A stretch of 64,000 nt of DNA. Origin: SKVR01 sp046291875. Its GTDB lineage: Bacteria > Bacteroidota > Bacteroidia > Bacteroidales > UBA7960. This document shows, one piece after another, positions 25,339 to 33,921 of this stretch (within the stretch, counting starts at the first letter, position 1; each line of letters starts with the position of its first letter). Position numbers and translations under genes: made by a program. Location: contig JBKBSF010000005.1 of NCBI GenBank assembly GCA_046291875.1, positions 62,001 to 126,000 of the forward strand, read 5' to 3'. Under the pieces are notes generated by a model. It had not been told where the DNA came from and searched no databases. It saw only the letters and a list, made by a program, of their open reading frames with translations.

Positions 25339-28300
25339 ATGCACAAAATAACGCATCACCCTATTATCACAATCAGGGAAACTGAAAAAACCAGTTTTTC
25401 CTACAAAGGTTCTTCCATAGAGGCCGACAAGGGCTTTACCATTGCAGCGGCACTTCATCAGGCGGGGTATCCTATTCACAGCCATAGTTTGAAACATCGC
25501 AGCCGCAGTCTGGAATGCGGTATTGGCAAATGTGGAGCCTGCGAAATGCTTGTGGATGGCGAAATCAAAAGAATCTGCATTACCCTGGCCGACAATGTTA
25601 AAGAAGTTGCAGAGATACCTCATGATTTTGTGGCGCCTCCCACACCCTTCCGCAAGGAACAATCAACCCGCATTTACAGAACTGATGTTGTGATCATAGG
25701 TGCCGGCCCGGCAGGATTGGCCACCCGCGAAATCCTCAATCAGCATGGTGTAAGCAATATTGTTGTAGACAGCAATCCAGAGATCGGCGGCCAGTTTAAC
25801 ATGCAAACCCACCAGTTTTTCTTCTTTGAAAAAGAGAAAAAATACGGAGGGTTGAGAGGTTTTGAAATCTCAAGCCTTTTGGCAGGCGACAACCATGAGG
25901 GTATCATGCTGGATTCAACCGTTTGGGATATCTTCGAAAACAATCGTGTTGCGGTAAAGAACTTCAAAACCCAGGAGGTCTTTTACATCGATTGCAGCTA
26001 TTTCGTAGTTGCATCAGGCGCAGTACCTTTTCTTCCCACATTCCACAACGACGACTTACCTGGAGTATACACTGCTGCAGTAATTCAGAAAATGATGAAC
26101 ACCGAACTTACCCTGCTGGGCAAGAATGTGCTTACGGTAGGTGCGGGTAATATTGGCTATCTGACCAGCTATCAGCTCACCCAGGCAGGAGCAAAGGTAA
26201 AGGCCATCATAGAAGCCCAGGGGCACGAAGGAGGTTTTCCGGTGCAAGCCAACAGGGTGCGCCGTTTGGGCATCCCGATCCTGTTATCGCATGTAATCCT
26301 GGAGGCCATCCCCAATGCCAAGGGAGATGGAATTCGGGCTGCAGTAGTAGCTGAAGCCGAAAATTTTAAAGCCATTCCCGGTACAGAGAAAGTAATCGAT
26401 GGCATTGATGCAATCAACATCTGCACCGGTTTGATGCCCGATGATGCGCTGCTGATCAAAGGCCGCGAAATGTTTGGCCGTCGCTGCTGGGGCGCAGGAG
26501 ATGCAGTAAGAATTGGCGAAGGAACCAGTGCCGTACTCAGAGGGAAACAGGTTGCCTATGAGATCCTCGATACCATGATGAAACCCTTCCAATACGACGA
26601 CTACCTTCTGGTATCCAAAGAGTATATCGATTCCCAGCAGCATCCGCATAAAGTAATAGAGGAACCCTTTATGCCCCCCGCAGAGAGGATGGAAAAGCCC
26701 TTCGTAATCATCGATTGCCTCTATGGCTTTGCCTGCAACCCTTGCGCTTTTGCCTGCTCTTACGGAGCCATTACCAAATCCTCGACCAGCACGGTGCCCC
26801 ATATCGATTTCGATAAATGTGTAGGTTGTATGGATTGCGTTTATCAATGTCCGGGACTGGCCATTTTTGGTTACAACATTCCACGCGGAACCTTTTTCCT
26901 GCCCATCGAATTTGATATGGAAGAAGGCGCTGAGGTATTCCTTGTGGATAATGATGCCAAAATACTTGGCGAGGGAGTTATTCAGAAGATACTGCGAAAA
27001 AAGAATCTCACTCACATTGCCCGTATCAAATCGGAAGGGATGAACCCTGAGGTAATGCAGAATGTGAGAGGTTTCATCATAAAAGATGAGATGCCCCAGG
27101 AGCTGGAAATGAAACCCCATACCGAATCCTTCATGTCCGACATGTTTATGTGCCATTGCGATGATGTGGAGTTTGACCAGGTAATGGAGGTTATCGGCGA
27201 CCGGAAATTCATTTCGGTAGAAGAGATCAAGCACACAACCCACCTGGGGATGGGCCCCTGCCGTGGCAAACGATGCATTCAACGACTGAAACAAAATCTT
27301 CGCCCCAAGGGAATACGCCTCATCGGAGGAAGCACCCCGCGAGCCCCAATGTCTAATCAGATCAGCATGGGAGAGCTCTATCCCAACAGTCTGCACGACA
27401 AGGTCATTACCAGTGGCAGTAGTCGCAAAATCATCGAGGTTAAGTCGCTGGTGGCCGGAGGGGGTATAGGGGGCAGCTCTTTGTTCCGGTTCCTTGCCAA
27501 AGAAGGCTACCAACCCACTATGATCAACCATGGTTATGGTGGATCCTGGAGAAATATAGCCGGAGGAAGACCTGTTTTCAGCCTTCCCGAGCTTACCGAC
27601 ATTGCCCGCCACAATCTGGAGATGTTTGAAGAACTCTCCAGGGGTTATGATATCGATTTCAGGCTTATCAACTACGTTACTTTTGCCCATGACGAGCAGA
27701 TGTATAAAGCGCTGGAGGAATCCATGGCATGGCAAAAAGCCCGGATGATTCAACCTTCGGAATTCCGCAAGGAAATTTCACCCTACTTCAACCCTAACCA
27801 CAACAAGTATATTGCGGCCCTGAAAACCAGCGAATGCTGGCAGGCTACACCAGGCAAAGTTATCGATGCACTGCGCAAAGCGGGGCTTGCTTCAGGAGGT
27901 ACACTGCTTGAGGATACCCGCCTGATTGATATTGAAAAGTCGGGCGATCTCTATAAAGCTATTGTAAAAACCCACGAGGGAGAGTACGTTGAATACCATA
28001 CCCCTGTGTTTATCAATGCACTGGGGGCAGAGGGCGACCAGTTTGCCCGCAAACTCAATATCGAAACAGGACTGTACCCCGTAAAACACCAGGCTTTCAT
28101 CACCCGGCGCCTTCCCATGTTGGGAGTAAACGGCAATCCGTTGGATATGCTCATCGATCGCCGCAATTACAAAGGGTTCACTGCCGTATACGGCCAGCAG
28201 CTTGGAGAAACAGGCCAGATCATCGGATGCGCATCGCCCGCCATCGAGCCCATGGAAACAGATAAGGATGTAAAGATCAACTCGCGCGAGTTTGCAGAGA

Positions 28301-28563
28301 TTGTATCAGAAATATTCGTAGACTGGATACCCGAAGTGTCGGCGGTGGGCTTCCAGGCGCTTTGGGCAGGCTACTACATTGAACCCCGCATGATAGTAGA
28401 TGTTGAAAAGGGTTTGTTTTTAGGTTTGCGTGGTCAGGGTTTCATGCTGGGTCAGTATCTGGCTAAGTTGTATGTTGATAAACTCATGGGCAAACCTGTG
28501 CCCGACTATTTCAAACGCCTTGAGCTGGAGGGCGATGCCTTGCTGGAGAAGGCCTTTAAATAA
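25339..28563 (+). CDS. Multi-domain FAD/iron-sulfur oxidoreductase (HcnABC/sarcosine-oxidase-like subunits fused in one chain)
   Basis: This 1074-residue protein appears to combine, in order: an N-terminal [2Fe-2S] ferredoxin-like domain (Cys60, 65, 68, 80); an FAD/NAD-type flavoprotein (GAGPAG at 121-126, a second dinucleotide motif VGAGNIG near 267-273); a ferredoxin segment with Cys460, 466, 469, 473 and Cys494, 497, 500, 504, suitable for two [4Fe-4S] clusters; a BFD-like [2Fe-2S] segment (Cys605, 607, 641, 646); and a DAO-type FAD oxidase domain (GGGIGG at 707-712 to the end). In HCN synthase, opine/nopaline oxidases and dye-linked proline dehydrogenases such parts are separate subunits. 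It probably oxidises an amino acid or amine and passes electrons to a quinone or ferredoxin; the substrate is unknown. No membrane helix is seen. Confidence 0.85.
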   Translation: MHKITHHPIITIRETEKTSFSYKGSSIEADKGFTIAAALHQAGYPIHSHSLKHRSRSLECGIGKCGACEMLVDGEIKRICITLADNVKEVAEIPHDFVAPPTPFRKEQSTRIYRTDVVIIGAGPAGLATREILNQHGVSNIVVDSNPEIGGQFNMQTHQFFFFEKEKKYGGLRGFEISSLLAGDNHEGIMLDSTVWDIFENNRVAVKNFKTQEVFYIDCSYFVVASGAVPFLPTFHNDDLPGVYTAAVIQKMMNTELTLLGKNVLTVGAGNIGYLTSYQLTQAGAKVKAIIEAQGHEGGFPVQANRVRRLGIPILLSHVILEAIPNAKGDGIRAAVVAEAENFKAIPGTEKVIDGIDAINICTGLMPDDALLIKGREMFGRRCWGAGDAVRIGEGTSAVLRGKQVAYEILDTMMKPFQYDDYLLVSKEYIDSQQHPHKVIEEPFMPPAERMEKPFVIIDCLYGFACNPCAFACSYGAITKSSTSTVPHIDFDKCVGCMDCVYQCPGLAIFGYNIPRGTFFLPIEFDMEEGAEVFLVDNDAKILGEGVIQKILRKKNLTHIARIKSEGMNPEVMQNVRGFIIKDEMPQELEMKPHTESFMSDMFMCHCDDVEFDQVMEVIGDRKFISVEEIKHTTHLGMGPCRGKRCIQRLKQNLRPKGIRLIGGSTPRAPMSNQISMGELYPNSLHDKVITSGSSRKIIEVKSLVAGGGIGGSSLFRFLAKEGYQPTMINHGYGGSWRNIAGGRPVFSLPELTDIARHNLEMFEELSRGYDIDFRLINYVTFAHDEQMYKALEESMAWQKARMIQPSEFRKEISPYFNPNHNKYIAALKTSECWQATPGKVIDALRKAGLASGGTLLEDTRLIDIEKSGDLYKAIVKTHEGEYVEYHTPVFINALGAEGDQFARKLNIETGLYPVKHQAFITRRLPMLGVNGNPLDMLIDRRNYKGFTAVYGQQLGETGQIIGCASPAIEPMETDKDVKINSREFAEIVSEIFVDWIPEVSAVGFQALWAGYYIEPRMIVDVEKGLFLGLRGQGFMLGQYLAKLYVDKLMGKPVPDYFKRLELEGDALLEKAFK

Positions 28564-28733
28564 CAAACGGTAGTGCTTTTCTCCTTTTGGGTGAAAGCAC
28601 TCGCCGAAACTTCTCAACACCCATGCACACAGCCCGGGGCATCCTCCTAAGGCTTTGGTTCATGGGTGTTTACGGTTTTTGGGAATTTGAAATTTATAAA
28701 GGGAATTAATTTTTTATTTTCCGATAGAAGTTG

Positions 28734-28741
28734 TATCTTTG
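28734..28741 (+). promoter_or_regulatory. -7 promoter box for the yceD-rpmF-plsX-fabH operon
   Basis: TATCTTTG matches TAnnTTTG, 26 bp before the TTG start of the first gene. Confidence 0.55.
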
Positions 28742-28767
28742 CAGCCTTTGAAAAATAAGACAGTACT

Positions 28768-29316
28768 TTGAAAACGCTAAAGCCATTTGAGATAGCATTT
28801 GTAGGCCTTTCGACCGGGGTTCATGAGTTTTCCTTTGACCTGAACGACGACTTTTTCAGCTTCTTTGAAGGATCGGAGATCAGTCGGGCAGCATTAAAAG
28901 GAACTCTGATCCTGTTAAAAAAGAACAACATGCTGGATCTGGAGTTTATTGTGGAGGGCAAAGTAGAACTCAACTGCGACCGGTGTCTGGACCCTTACTG
29001 GCAATCCATTGAGGTAAAACAGATGCTGTATGTGAAGTTTGGCGATCGGTTTGAGGAGCAGAGCGATGAAGTGGTAATCATTCCTTCTACCGAAAGCCAC
29101 CTGGAGGTAGCGCAGTATTTTTACGAATACATCATTTTGTCGTTGCCGGGTAAACGCATTCATCCGGGAGGGCCCGCACCTGAAGACAATTGTGATGCTC
29201 AAAGCCTGGCCCAGCTGGAAAAATATTTGTCTGATAATCCATCGAAAGAGAACCAGGAGGACAAACCGGCAGATTCTCGCTGGGACGCCCTTAATAACCT
29301 GAAATTCAATAACTAG
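28768..29316 (+). CDS. YceD/DUF177 family protein
   Basis: The 182-residue protein belongs to the DUF177 (YceD) family, found beside rpmF in most bacteria and linked to 23S rRNA accumulation. The Cys pair CDRCLDP (about 71-74), a conserved family element in many members, and a C-terminal acidic segment ending WDALNNLKF are visible. It starts with TTG; no ATG fits the expected N-terminus (KTLKPFEIAFVGLSTG). It is the first gene of the conserved yceD-rpmF-plsX-fabH cluster. No enzymatic motif is visible. Confidence 0.88.
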   Translation: MKTLKPFEIAFVGLSTGVHEFSFDLNDDFFSFFEGSEISRAALKGTLILLKKNNMLDLEFIVEGKVELNCDRCLDPYWQSIEVKQMLYVKFGDRFEEQSDEVVIIPSTESHLEVAQYFYEYIILSLPGKRIHPGGPAPEDNCDAQSLAQLEKYLSDNPSKENQEDKPADSRWDALNNLKFNN

Positions 29317-29345
29317 AATAGTTTTATTTAATATTTGCTCAGATT

Positions 29346-29531
29346 ATGGCACATCCAAAGAGTAGGATCTCTAAAACCCGCAGGGACAAGAGACGCACAC
29401 ACTACAAAGCAACCGAGCCTTCACTTACTGCTTGCTCAAACTGTGGTTCCTTAAAACTTATGCACAGGGTTTGTCCTGAATGTGGATACTACAGAGGACA
29501 GGTAGCAATTGAGAAAGCTGCTGCCGTTTAA
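29346..29531 (+). CDS. rpmF: 50S ribosomal protein L32
   Basis: The 61-residue protein is L32 of the large ribosomal subunit. It has the conserved N-terminus MAHPKSRISKTRRDKRRTHY, rich in basic residues, and a zinc-ribbon formed by Cys30, Cys33, Cys43 and Cys46 (CSNC...CPEC). It is therefore the zinc-containing form. The start ATG at 29346 is unambiguous, and the gene is 29 bp after yceD. The gap to plsX contains structured RNA candidates. Confidence 0.98.
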   Translation: MAHPKSRISKTRRDKRRTHYKATEPSLTACSNCGSLKLMHRVCPECGYYRGQVAIEKAAAV

Positions 29532-29544
29532 ACTCATACCAGGC

Positions 29545-29661
29545 CTGTGAGGCCATTCATCTCACAGCAACTACATCATGAAACGTAAACGTCTGCCTGA
29601 ATTTACAATGGGTAAATCTGTCTGAATTGCAGATCAGCCCCTTGATTTAAGCAGACGTTTA
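29545..29661 (+). promoter_or_regulatory. Candidate structured RNA element between rpmF and plsX
   Basis: A closing stem TAAACGTCTGC (29586-29596) pairs perfectly with GCAGACGTTTA (29651-29661). Enclosed are two hairpins, ATTTAC/GTAAAT (29601-29606 with 29612-29617) and ATCTG/CAGAT (29616-29620 with 29630-29634, sharing two bases with the first). A separate hairpin CTGTGAG/CTCACAG (29545-29551 with 29561-29567) precedes it. No U tract follows, so it is not a simple terminator. The plsX ATG is 36 bp downstream. No known family was recognised. Confidence 0.4.
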
Positions 29662-29697
29662 GTTCCGTCCGGTATAAACTGCAAATTCTTTTTTCGG

Positions 29698-30693
29698 ATG
29701 AAAATAGGCTTAGATGTAATGGGAGGTGATTTTGCTCCCGACAAAATCCTTGAAGGTGCAATCCTTGCACAAAAGGAATTACCTGATTCTGACCGGATTG
29801 TTCTGATCGGCCCCGAGGAGGTTATCAAGGAAAAGCTGACCCAGATGGGATCGGACGTTTCTTTGTTTGATATTGTGCATGCCTCTGAAGTAATCGGTAT
29901 GGGCGAACAGCCTACCAAAGCATTTACACAAAAACCCGACTCCAGTATTACAAAAGGTTTCAAACTGCTCAAAAAGGGTTTGATCGACTCTTTTGCCAGT
30001 GCAGGAAATACAGGAGCCATGCTTGTCGGCTCAATTTACAGTGTGAATGTGGTGCAAGGCATTATAAGGCCGGCCACCACTTCTGTGCTTCCCAAAGTAA
30101 ACGGAGGTGTGGGCGTTTTGATTGATGTGGGCACCAACCCCGACAGCAAACCCGACGTACTCTATCAGTTTGGGCTGCTGGGCTCTATCTATGCTCAGCA
30201 CGTTTATGGTATTGAGAACCCCAAAGTAGGTTTGCTTAGCATCGGCGAAGAAGAGGAGAAAGGCAACCTGCTTTGCCAGTCGGCATTCCGGCTTATGAAA
30301 GGCACACCCGATTATAACTTTATTGGCAACATCGAAAGCCGCGATCTTTTTAATGATAAGGCAGATGTTATTGTATGTGATGGTTTTACCGGAAACATCG
30401 TGCTCAAACAGGCCGAAGCCATGTATCGTCTGATCAAAAAGAAGGGCATTTCTGATCCGTTTTTTGACCGGATGAACTACGAAAACTACGGAGGAACCCC
30501 AATTCTTGGCATCAACAGTACTGTTGTAATTGGCCATGGTATATCCAATGGCACTGCCATCAAAAACATGCTCAAGCTATCTAAGGAGGTACATGAAGCA
30601 GGAGTTTCCGAAAAAATTGCTCAGGCTATCAGCCAGTACACCCACTCCAAAATTTTCAACGAGAAATCTACTGACACCCCCCAAGACCAATAA
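29698..30693 (+). CDS. plsX: Phosphate acyltransferase PlsX
   Basis: The 331-residue enzyme makes acyl-phosphate from acyl-ACP, feeding PlsY in phospholipid synthesis. The N-terminus MKIGLDVMGGDFAP is diagnostic, and the family blocks SITKGFKLLKKGLIDSFASAGNTGAML, GVGVLIDVGTNPD and CDGFTGNIVLKQAEA follow in the usual order. Cytoplasmic, peripheral to the membrane. It is followed by fabH after 17 bp, the standard order. Confidence 0.97.
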   Translation: MKIGLDVMGGDFAPDKILEGAILAQKELPDSDRIVLIGPEEVIKEKLTQMGSDVSLFDIVHASEVIGMGEQPTKAFTQKPDSSITKGFKLLKKGLIDSFASAGNTGAMLVGSIYSVNVVQGIIRPATTSVLPKVNGGVGVLIDVGTNPDSKPDVLYQFGLLGSIYAQHVYGIENPKVGLLSIGEEEEKGNLLCQSAFRLMKGTPDYNFIGNIESRDLFNDKADVIVCDGFTGNIVLKQAEAMYRLIKKKGISDPFFDRMNYENYGGTPILGINSTVVIGHGISNGTAIKNMLKLSKEVHEAGVSEKIAQAISQYTHSKIFNEKSTDTPQDQ

Positions 30694-30710
30694 TCCTTAA
30701 TCCCGAAATT

Positions 30711-31700
30711 ATGACAAAAATCAGGGCCGCAATTACTGCAATTCATGGGTACGTTCCCGAATATATTCTCAACAATGCAGAATTGGAAAAAATGGTTGAT
30801 ACCTCAGATGAATGGATTACTACCCGTACAGGTATCAAAGAACGCAGAATCCTTAAGGGTGAAGGGCAAGGCACATCGGTGATGGGTGCCGAAGCCGTAA
30901 AAGGATTGCTGGAGAAAAGAGGAATCAGCCCCGATGAGGTAGACCTTTTGATTTGCTCAACCGTAACCCCTGATATGAAGTTCCCCGCCACTGCCAATCT
31001 TATCAGTCATAAAGTGGGTATCCGCAATGCCTTTAGCTTCGACACCAATGCAGCCTGTTCAGGTTTTATTTACACCCTGGTTACGGCAGCTCAATTTGTT
31101 GAGTCAGGGAGATATAAGAAAGTGGTAGTAGTAGGTGCCGACAAAATGTCGTCGATTGTAGATTATACCGACCGACAGACCTGTGTGATCTTTGGCGATG
31201 GTGCTGCTGCTGTATTGCTTGAACCTACCACCGAAGAGGTTGGTGTTATGGATCATATTTTCCAGAGCGATGGTTGTGGCCACATCCACCTGCACATGAA
31301 AGCAGGAGGCTCCGCTTATCCTCCCACCCACGAAAACATCGATGCACGTCAGCATTATGTGTACCAGGAAGGACAGGCCGTTTTTAAATTTGCCGTGAAA
31401 AACATGGCTGATGTTGCTGCCCAGATCATCGAAAGAAACAATATAAAGCCAGAAGAGGTTGCATGGCTGGTACCCCACCAGGCAAATCTCCGCATCATTG
31501 AGGCTACCGCCAGAAGAAGTGGTGTGCCCATGGAAAAAGTAATGATCAACATTGAAAAATTTGGAAATACCACCAATGCTACCATCCCTTTGTGTTTATG
31601 GGAGTGGGAGAAACAACTCAAAAAAGGCGACAACATCATCCTTGCAGCCTTTGGTGGAGGATTTACCTGGGGGTCTATCTGGCTCAAGTGGGCTTACTGA
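30711..31700 (+). CDS. fabH: 3-oxoacyl-ACP synthase III (FabH)
   Basis: The 329-residue ketosynthase condenses acetyl-CoA (or a branched primer) with malonyl-ACP to start fatty-acid synthesis. Catalytic residues are visible: Cys116 (DTNAACSGF), His256 (PHQANLRI) and Asn286 (FGNTTNA). The N-terminal DEWITTRTGIKER and the C-terminal FGGGFTWGSIWLKW are typical. Its stop overlaps the end of the convergent mazG-like gene by 7 bp. Confidence 0.96.
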   Translation: MTKIRAAITAIHGYVPEYILNNAELEKMVDTSDEWITTRTGIKERRILKGEGQGTSVMGAEAVKGLLEKRGISPDEVDLLICSTVTPDMKFPATANLISHKVGIRNAFSFDTNAACSGFIYTLVTAAQFVESGRYKKVVVVGADKMSSIVDYTDRQTCVIFGDGAAAVLLEPTTEEVGVMDHIFQSDGCGHIHLHMKAGGSAYPPTHENIDARQHYVYQEGQAVFKFAVKNMADVAAQIIERNNIKPEEVAWLVPHQANLRIIEATARRSGVPMEKVMINIEKFGNTTNATIPLCLWEWEKQLKKGDNIILAAFGGGFTWGSIWLKWAY

Positions 31701-32035
31701 TCCTTTTCCCCGAAAAGCTTTTGATTATTCTGATGCCTGCTGCTATCGCGGCAGGTTTTTTTTTGGAGATTTTTTTTCAGGGCACGGGTTAGATCAACCC
31801 CTGTTTGGTTGGCCAGGCAAATGAGCACAAAAAGAACATCGGCCAGCTCATCACCCAGATCAGCATCCTCCTCCCCTGGCTTAAAAGACTGCTCTCCGTA
31901 TCTTCGCGCAATGATGCGGGCTACTTCGCCCACCTCCTCTGTGAGCATGGCCATGTTGGTCAATTCATTAAAATAACGCACACCTGTGGTCTTTATCCAA
32001 TTGTCTACAATGGTTTGGGCTTGTTCGAGGGTCAT
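31694..32035 (-). CDS. MazG-like nucleotide pyrophosphohydrolase
   Basis: The 113-residue protein has the all-alpha NTP-PPase (MazG) metal motif: EEVGEVARI (ExxxE) and, downstream, DLGDELADVLFVL (ExxD). Such enzymes hydrolyse non-canonical or excess (d)NTPs to NMP and pyrophosphate. The ATG at 32035 (MTLEQAQTIVDNW) matches the family N-terminus; a longer frame to 32083 runs into dtd and is not used. It follows dtd by 1 bp, so they are cotranscribed. The C-terminus overlaps fabH by 7 bp tail to tail. Confidence 0.88.
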   Translation of the reverse strand: MTLEQAQTIVDNWIKTTGVRYFNELTNMAMLTEEVGEVARIIARRYGEQSFKPGEEDADLGDELADVLFVLICLANQTGVDLTRALKKNLQKKTCRDSSRHQNNQKLFGEKDQ

Positions 32036-32036
32036 T

Positions 32037-32489
32037 TTATTCTTTGTTTTTCGAATCAATAATAATGGTAACGGGTCCGTCATTCACCAGTGCTACCTGC
32101 ATCATCGCGCCAAAAATACCTGTTTGCACAGGCTTTTTAAGTAACGACGACAGGTTCTCAACGAATTTCTCATACAATGGGATAGCAGTATCTGGCCTGG
32201 CTGCCTTGATATAGGAAGGCCGGTTCCCCTTACGGGTGCTGGCATGCAGTGTAAACTGGCTCACTACCATAGCCTCTCCGCCGGTTTCTTCAAGCGAAAG
32301 GTTCATTACCCCCTGATGATCATCGAAAATCCGTAATCTGGCAATCTTGGCACAAAGCCATTCGATATCCTCCTGCAGGTCTGCCTCTTCAATACCCAGC
32401 AGAATCAGCATTCCGTTACCGATGCGGGAATATACCTTATCATCTATCTTTACCGATGCTTCACTAACCCTTTGAATAACAACACGCAT
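32037..32489 (-). CDS. dtd: D-aminoacyl-tRNA deacylase
   Basis: The 150-residue enzyme removes D-amino acids from mischarged tRNA. It begins MRVVIQRVSEASV and carries the two family motifs: SQFTL (with HASTRKGNRPSY after it) and NDGPVTI, close to the usual NxGPVT. Length is standard. Cotranscribed with the mazG-like gene downstream. Confidence 0.95.
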   Translation of the reverse strand: MRVVIQRVSEASVKIDDKVYSRIGNGMLILLGIEEADLQEDIEWLCAKIARLRIFDDHQGVMNLSLEETGGEAMVVSQFTLHASTRKGNRPSYIKAARPDTAIPLYEKFVENLSSLLKKPVQTGIFGAMMQVALVNDGPVTIIIDSKNKE

Positions 32490-32562
32490 AAAACTTACTT
32501 TGTCAGTTACAGGAAAAAAAGTTCAACCACTCAAAAAATGAAAATCTTAGTTTTTGATTCAT

Positions 32563-33483
32563 TCAGGCCCTGTTATCTTCTCCTGAAAGAATATTCAGAT
32601 AGTTGTAATACCGGGAAGGAGAAACAGTACCCTTTTCAAGTTCTTCTTTCACACGGCACCCCGGTTCATGCACATGGGTGCAATTGTCGAACCTGCACTG
32701 ATTGAAACACTCCCTCATCTCCGGATAATAATGGCTTAGCTCCCAGGGCTCAAAATCTACCAGCCCGAACTCTTTAATACCTGGGGTATCTATGATATAT
32801 CCTCCATTTGCCAGGGCAAACATTTCGGCAAAGGTGGTAGTATGCTTTCCCTTGAGGTGCACAAAGGAAATATCGCCGGTTTTGAGGTTAAGATTGGGCT
32901 CAATGGCATTTACCAGTGTAGATTTCCCTACGCCCGAATGACCTGACAAGAGTGTGGTTTTACCGGCCAGCAGGCTTGCAAGTTCCTTAAGATGGGTGCC
33001 CTGGGTGGCACTAACCTTTAAACAAGGATACCCAAGGGGCTGATAAATCGCAATAAGTTCGTCGAGTAACTGCAGTTCGGGCTCTTCATACAAATCTAGT
33101 TTATTGAAAACTATACAGGCCGGAACACTGTAGGCTTCACAATTTACCAGAAACCGATCAATAAACCCTGTGGAAGTGCGAGGTACATATAATGTTGCTA
33201 TCAGCAAAGCCTGATCGAGATTGGCAGCGATAACCTGGCTTTTGCGACTTAAATTGGTAGACTTGCGAATGATATGATTCCTTCTTTCGTGCAAATGAGT
33301 AATGATACCTGTTTGTCCGTCGCCCTCAGGCTCAAAGCTCACGTAATCTCCCACTGCAACCGGGTTGGTTGATCTTAAACCTTCTATTTTGAATTTTCCG
33401 CGCAGCCGGCAATCCCAGCTTTTCTTATCTTCATCCAGAACCTTGTACCAGCTCCCGGTCGACTTAATAATAATCCCTTCCAA
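32563..33483 (-). CDS. rsgA: Ribosome small-subunit-dependent GTPase A
   Basis: The 306-residue circularly permuted GTPase assists 30S maturation. Order of motifs is G4 (NKLD), G1 (GHSGVGKST) and G3 (DTPGIKE), with an N-terminal OB fold and a C-terminal zinc-binding segment (CFNQCRFDNCTHVHEPGC). It starts with TTG: the family N-terminus (EGIIIKSTGSWY) begins exactly there and no upstream ATG is available before the in-frame stop. It lies 73 bp upstream of dtd on the same strand. Confidence 0.95.
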   Translation of the reverse strand: MEGIIIKSTGSWYKVLDEDKKSWDCRLRGKFKIEGLRSTNPVAVGDYVSFEPEGDGQTGIITHLHERRNHIIRKSTNLSRKSQVIAANLDQALLIATLYVPRTSTGFIDRFLVNCEAYSVPACIVFNKLDLYEEPELQLLDELIAIYQPLGYPCLKVSATQGTHLKELASLLAGKTTLLSGHSGVGKSTLVNAIEPNLNLKTGDISFVHLKGKHTTTFAEMFALANGGYIIDTPGIKEFGLVDFEPWELSHYYPEMRECFNQCRFDNCTHVHEPGCRVKEELEKGTVSPSRYYNYLNILSGEDNRA

Positions 33484-33921
33484 TACAGTTGATTGTTTGA
33501 TTTACACTTAATTTCCGGTAAAATTATGAAAAATGCATCATCTAATCAGCATTTACCTCATACCTGCCATAGAAGTACAAGGAAAAGGGAAAGATGAAGT
33601 TAAAAGCTCACAGCAAACAATATTTTTCGCAAAATCGAAATCTTAGGTTTAATTGAAGTCAACTATTAACTGTTCAGACGAAAAAATCCGCCAACGATGC
33701 ATAACCTTCAGAGCTAATTTTACGTATGAAAAGGAAGAGAGAAACTGCTAAAGAACCATAAGAAAACTGCAGTTTGCCGGAGGGAACAATCTTCCTTCAA
33801 ATGGAAATGGAAAAAACTACACTAGCCCCAGGCATTGATTTGATTTTTAAGTGAATTGCGGAAGCTTCATTTTTAAAAAAAATATTGATTTGGGTAAGTT
33901 AATGCTAAAGACGATCAGGGT
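33484..33921. other. Divergent intergenic region (438 bp)
   Basis: AT-rich region between rsgA and the hybrid kinase. A near -7 box (TTGATTTG, 33885-33892, one mismatch) precedes the kinase start at 33922. No further structure was recognised. Confidence 0.4.

Noticed and set aside
26284..27753. A 489-codon ORF on the minus strand opposite the fused oxidoreductase
   Set aside because: It lies entirely inside a well-supported gene, is rich in His, Phe and Gly in a way expected from reading the opposite strand, and shows no recognisable domain.
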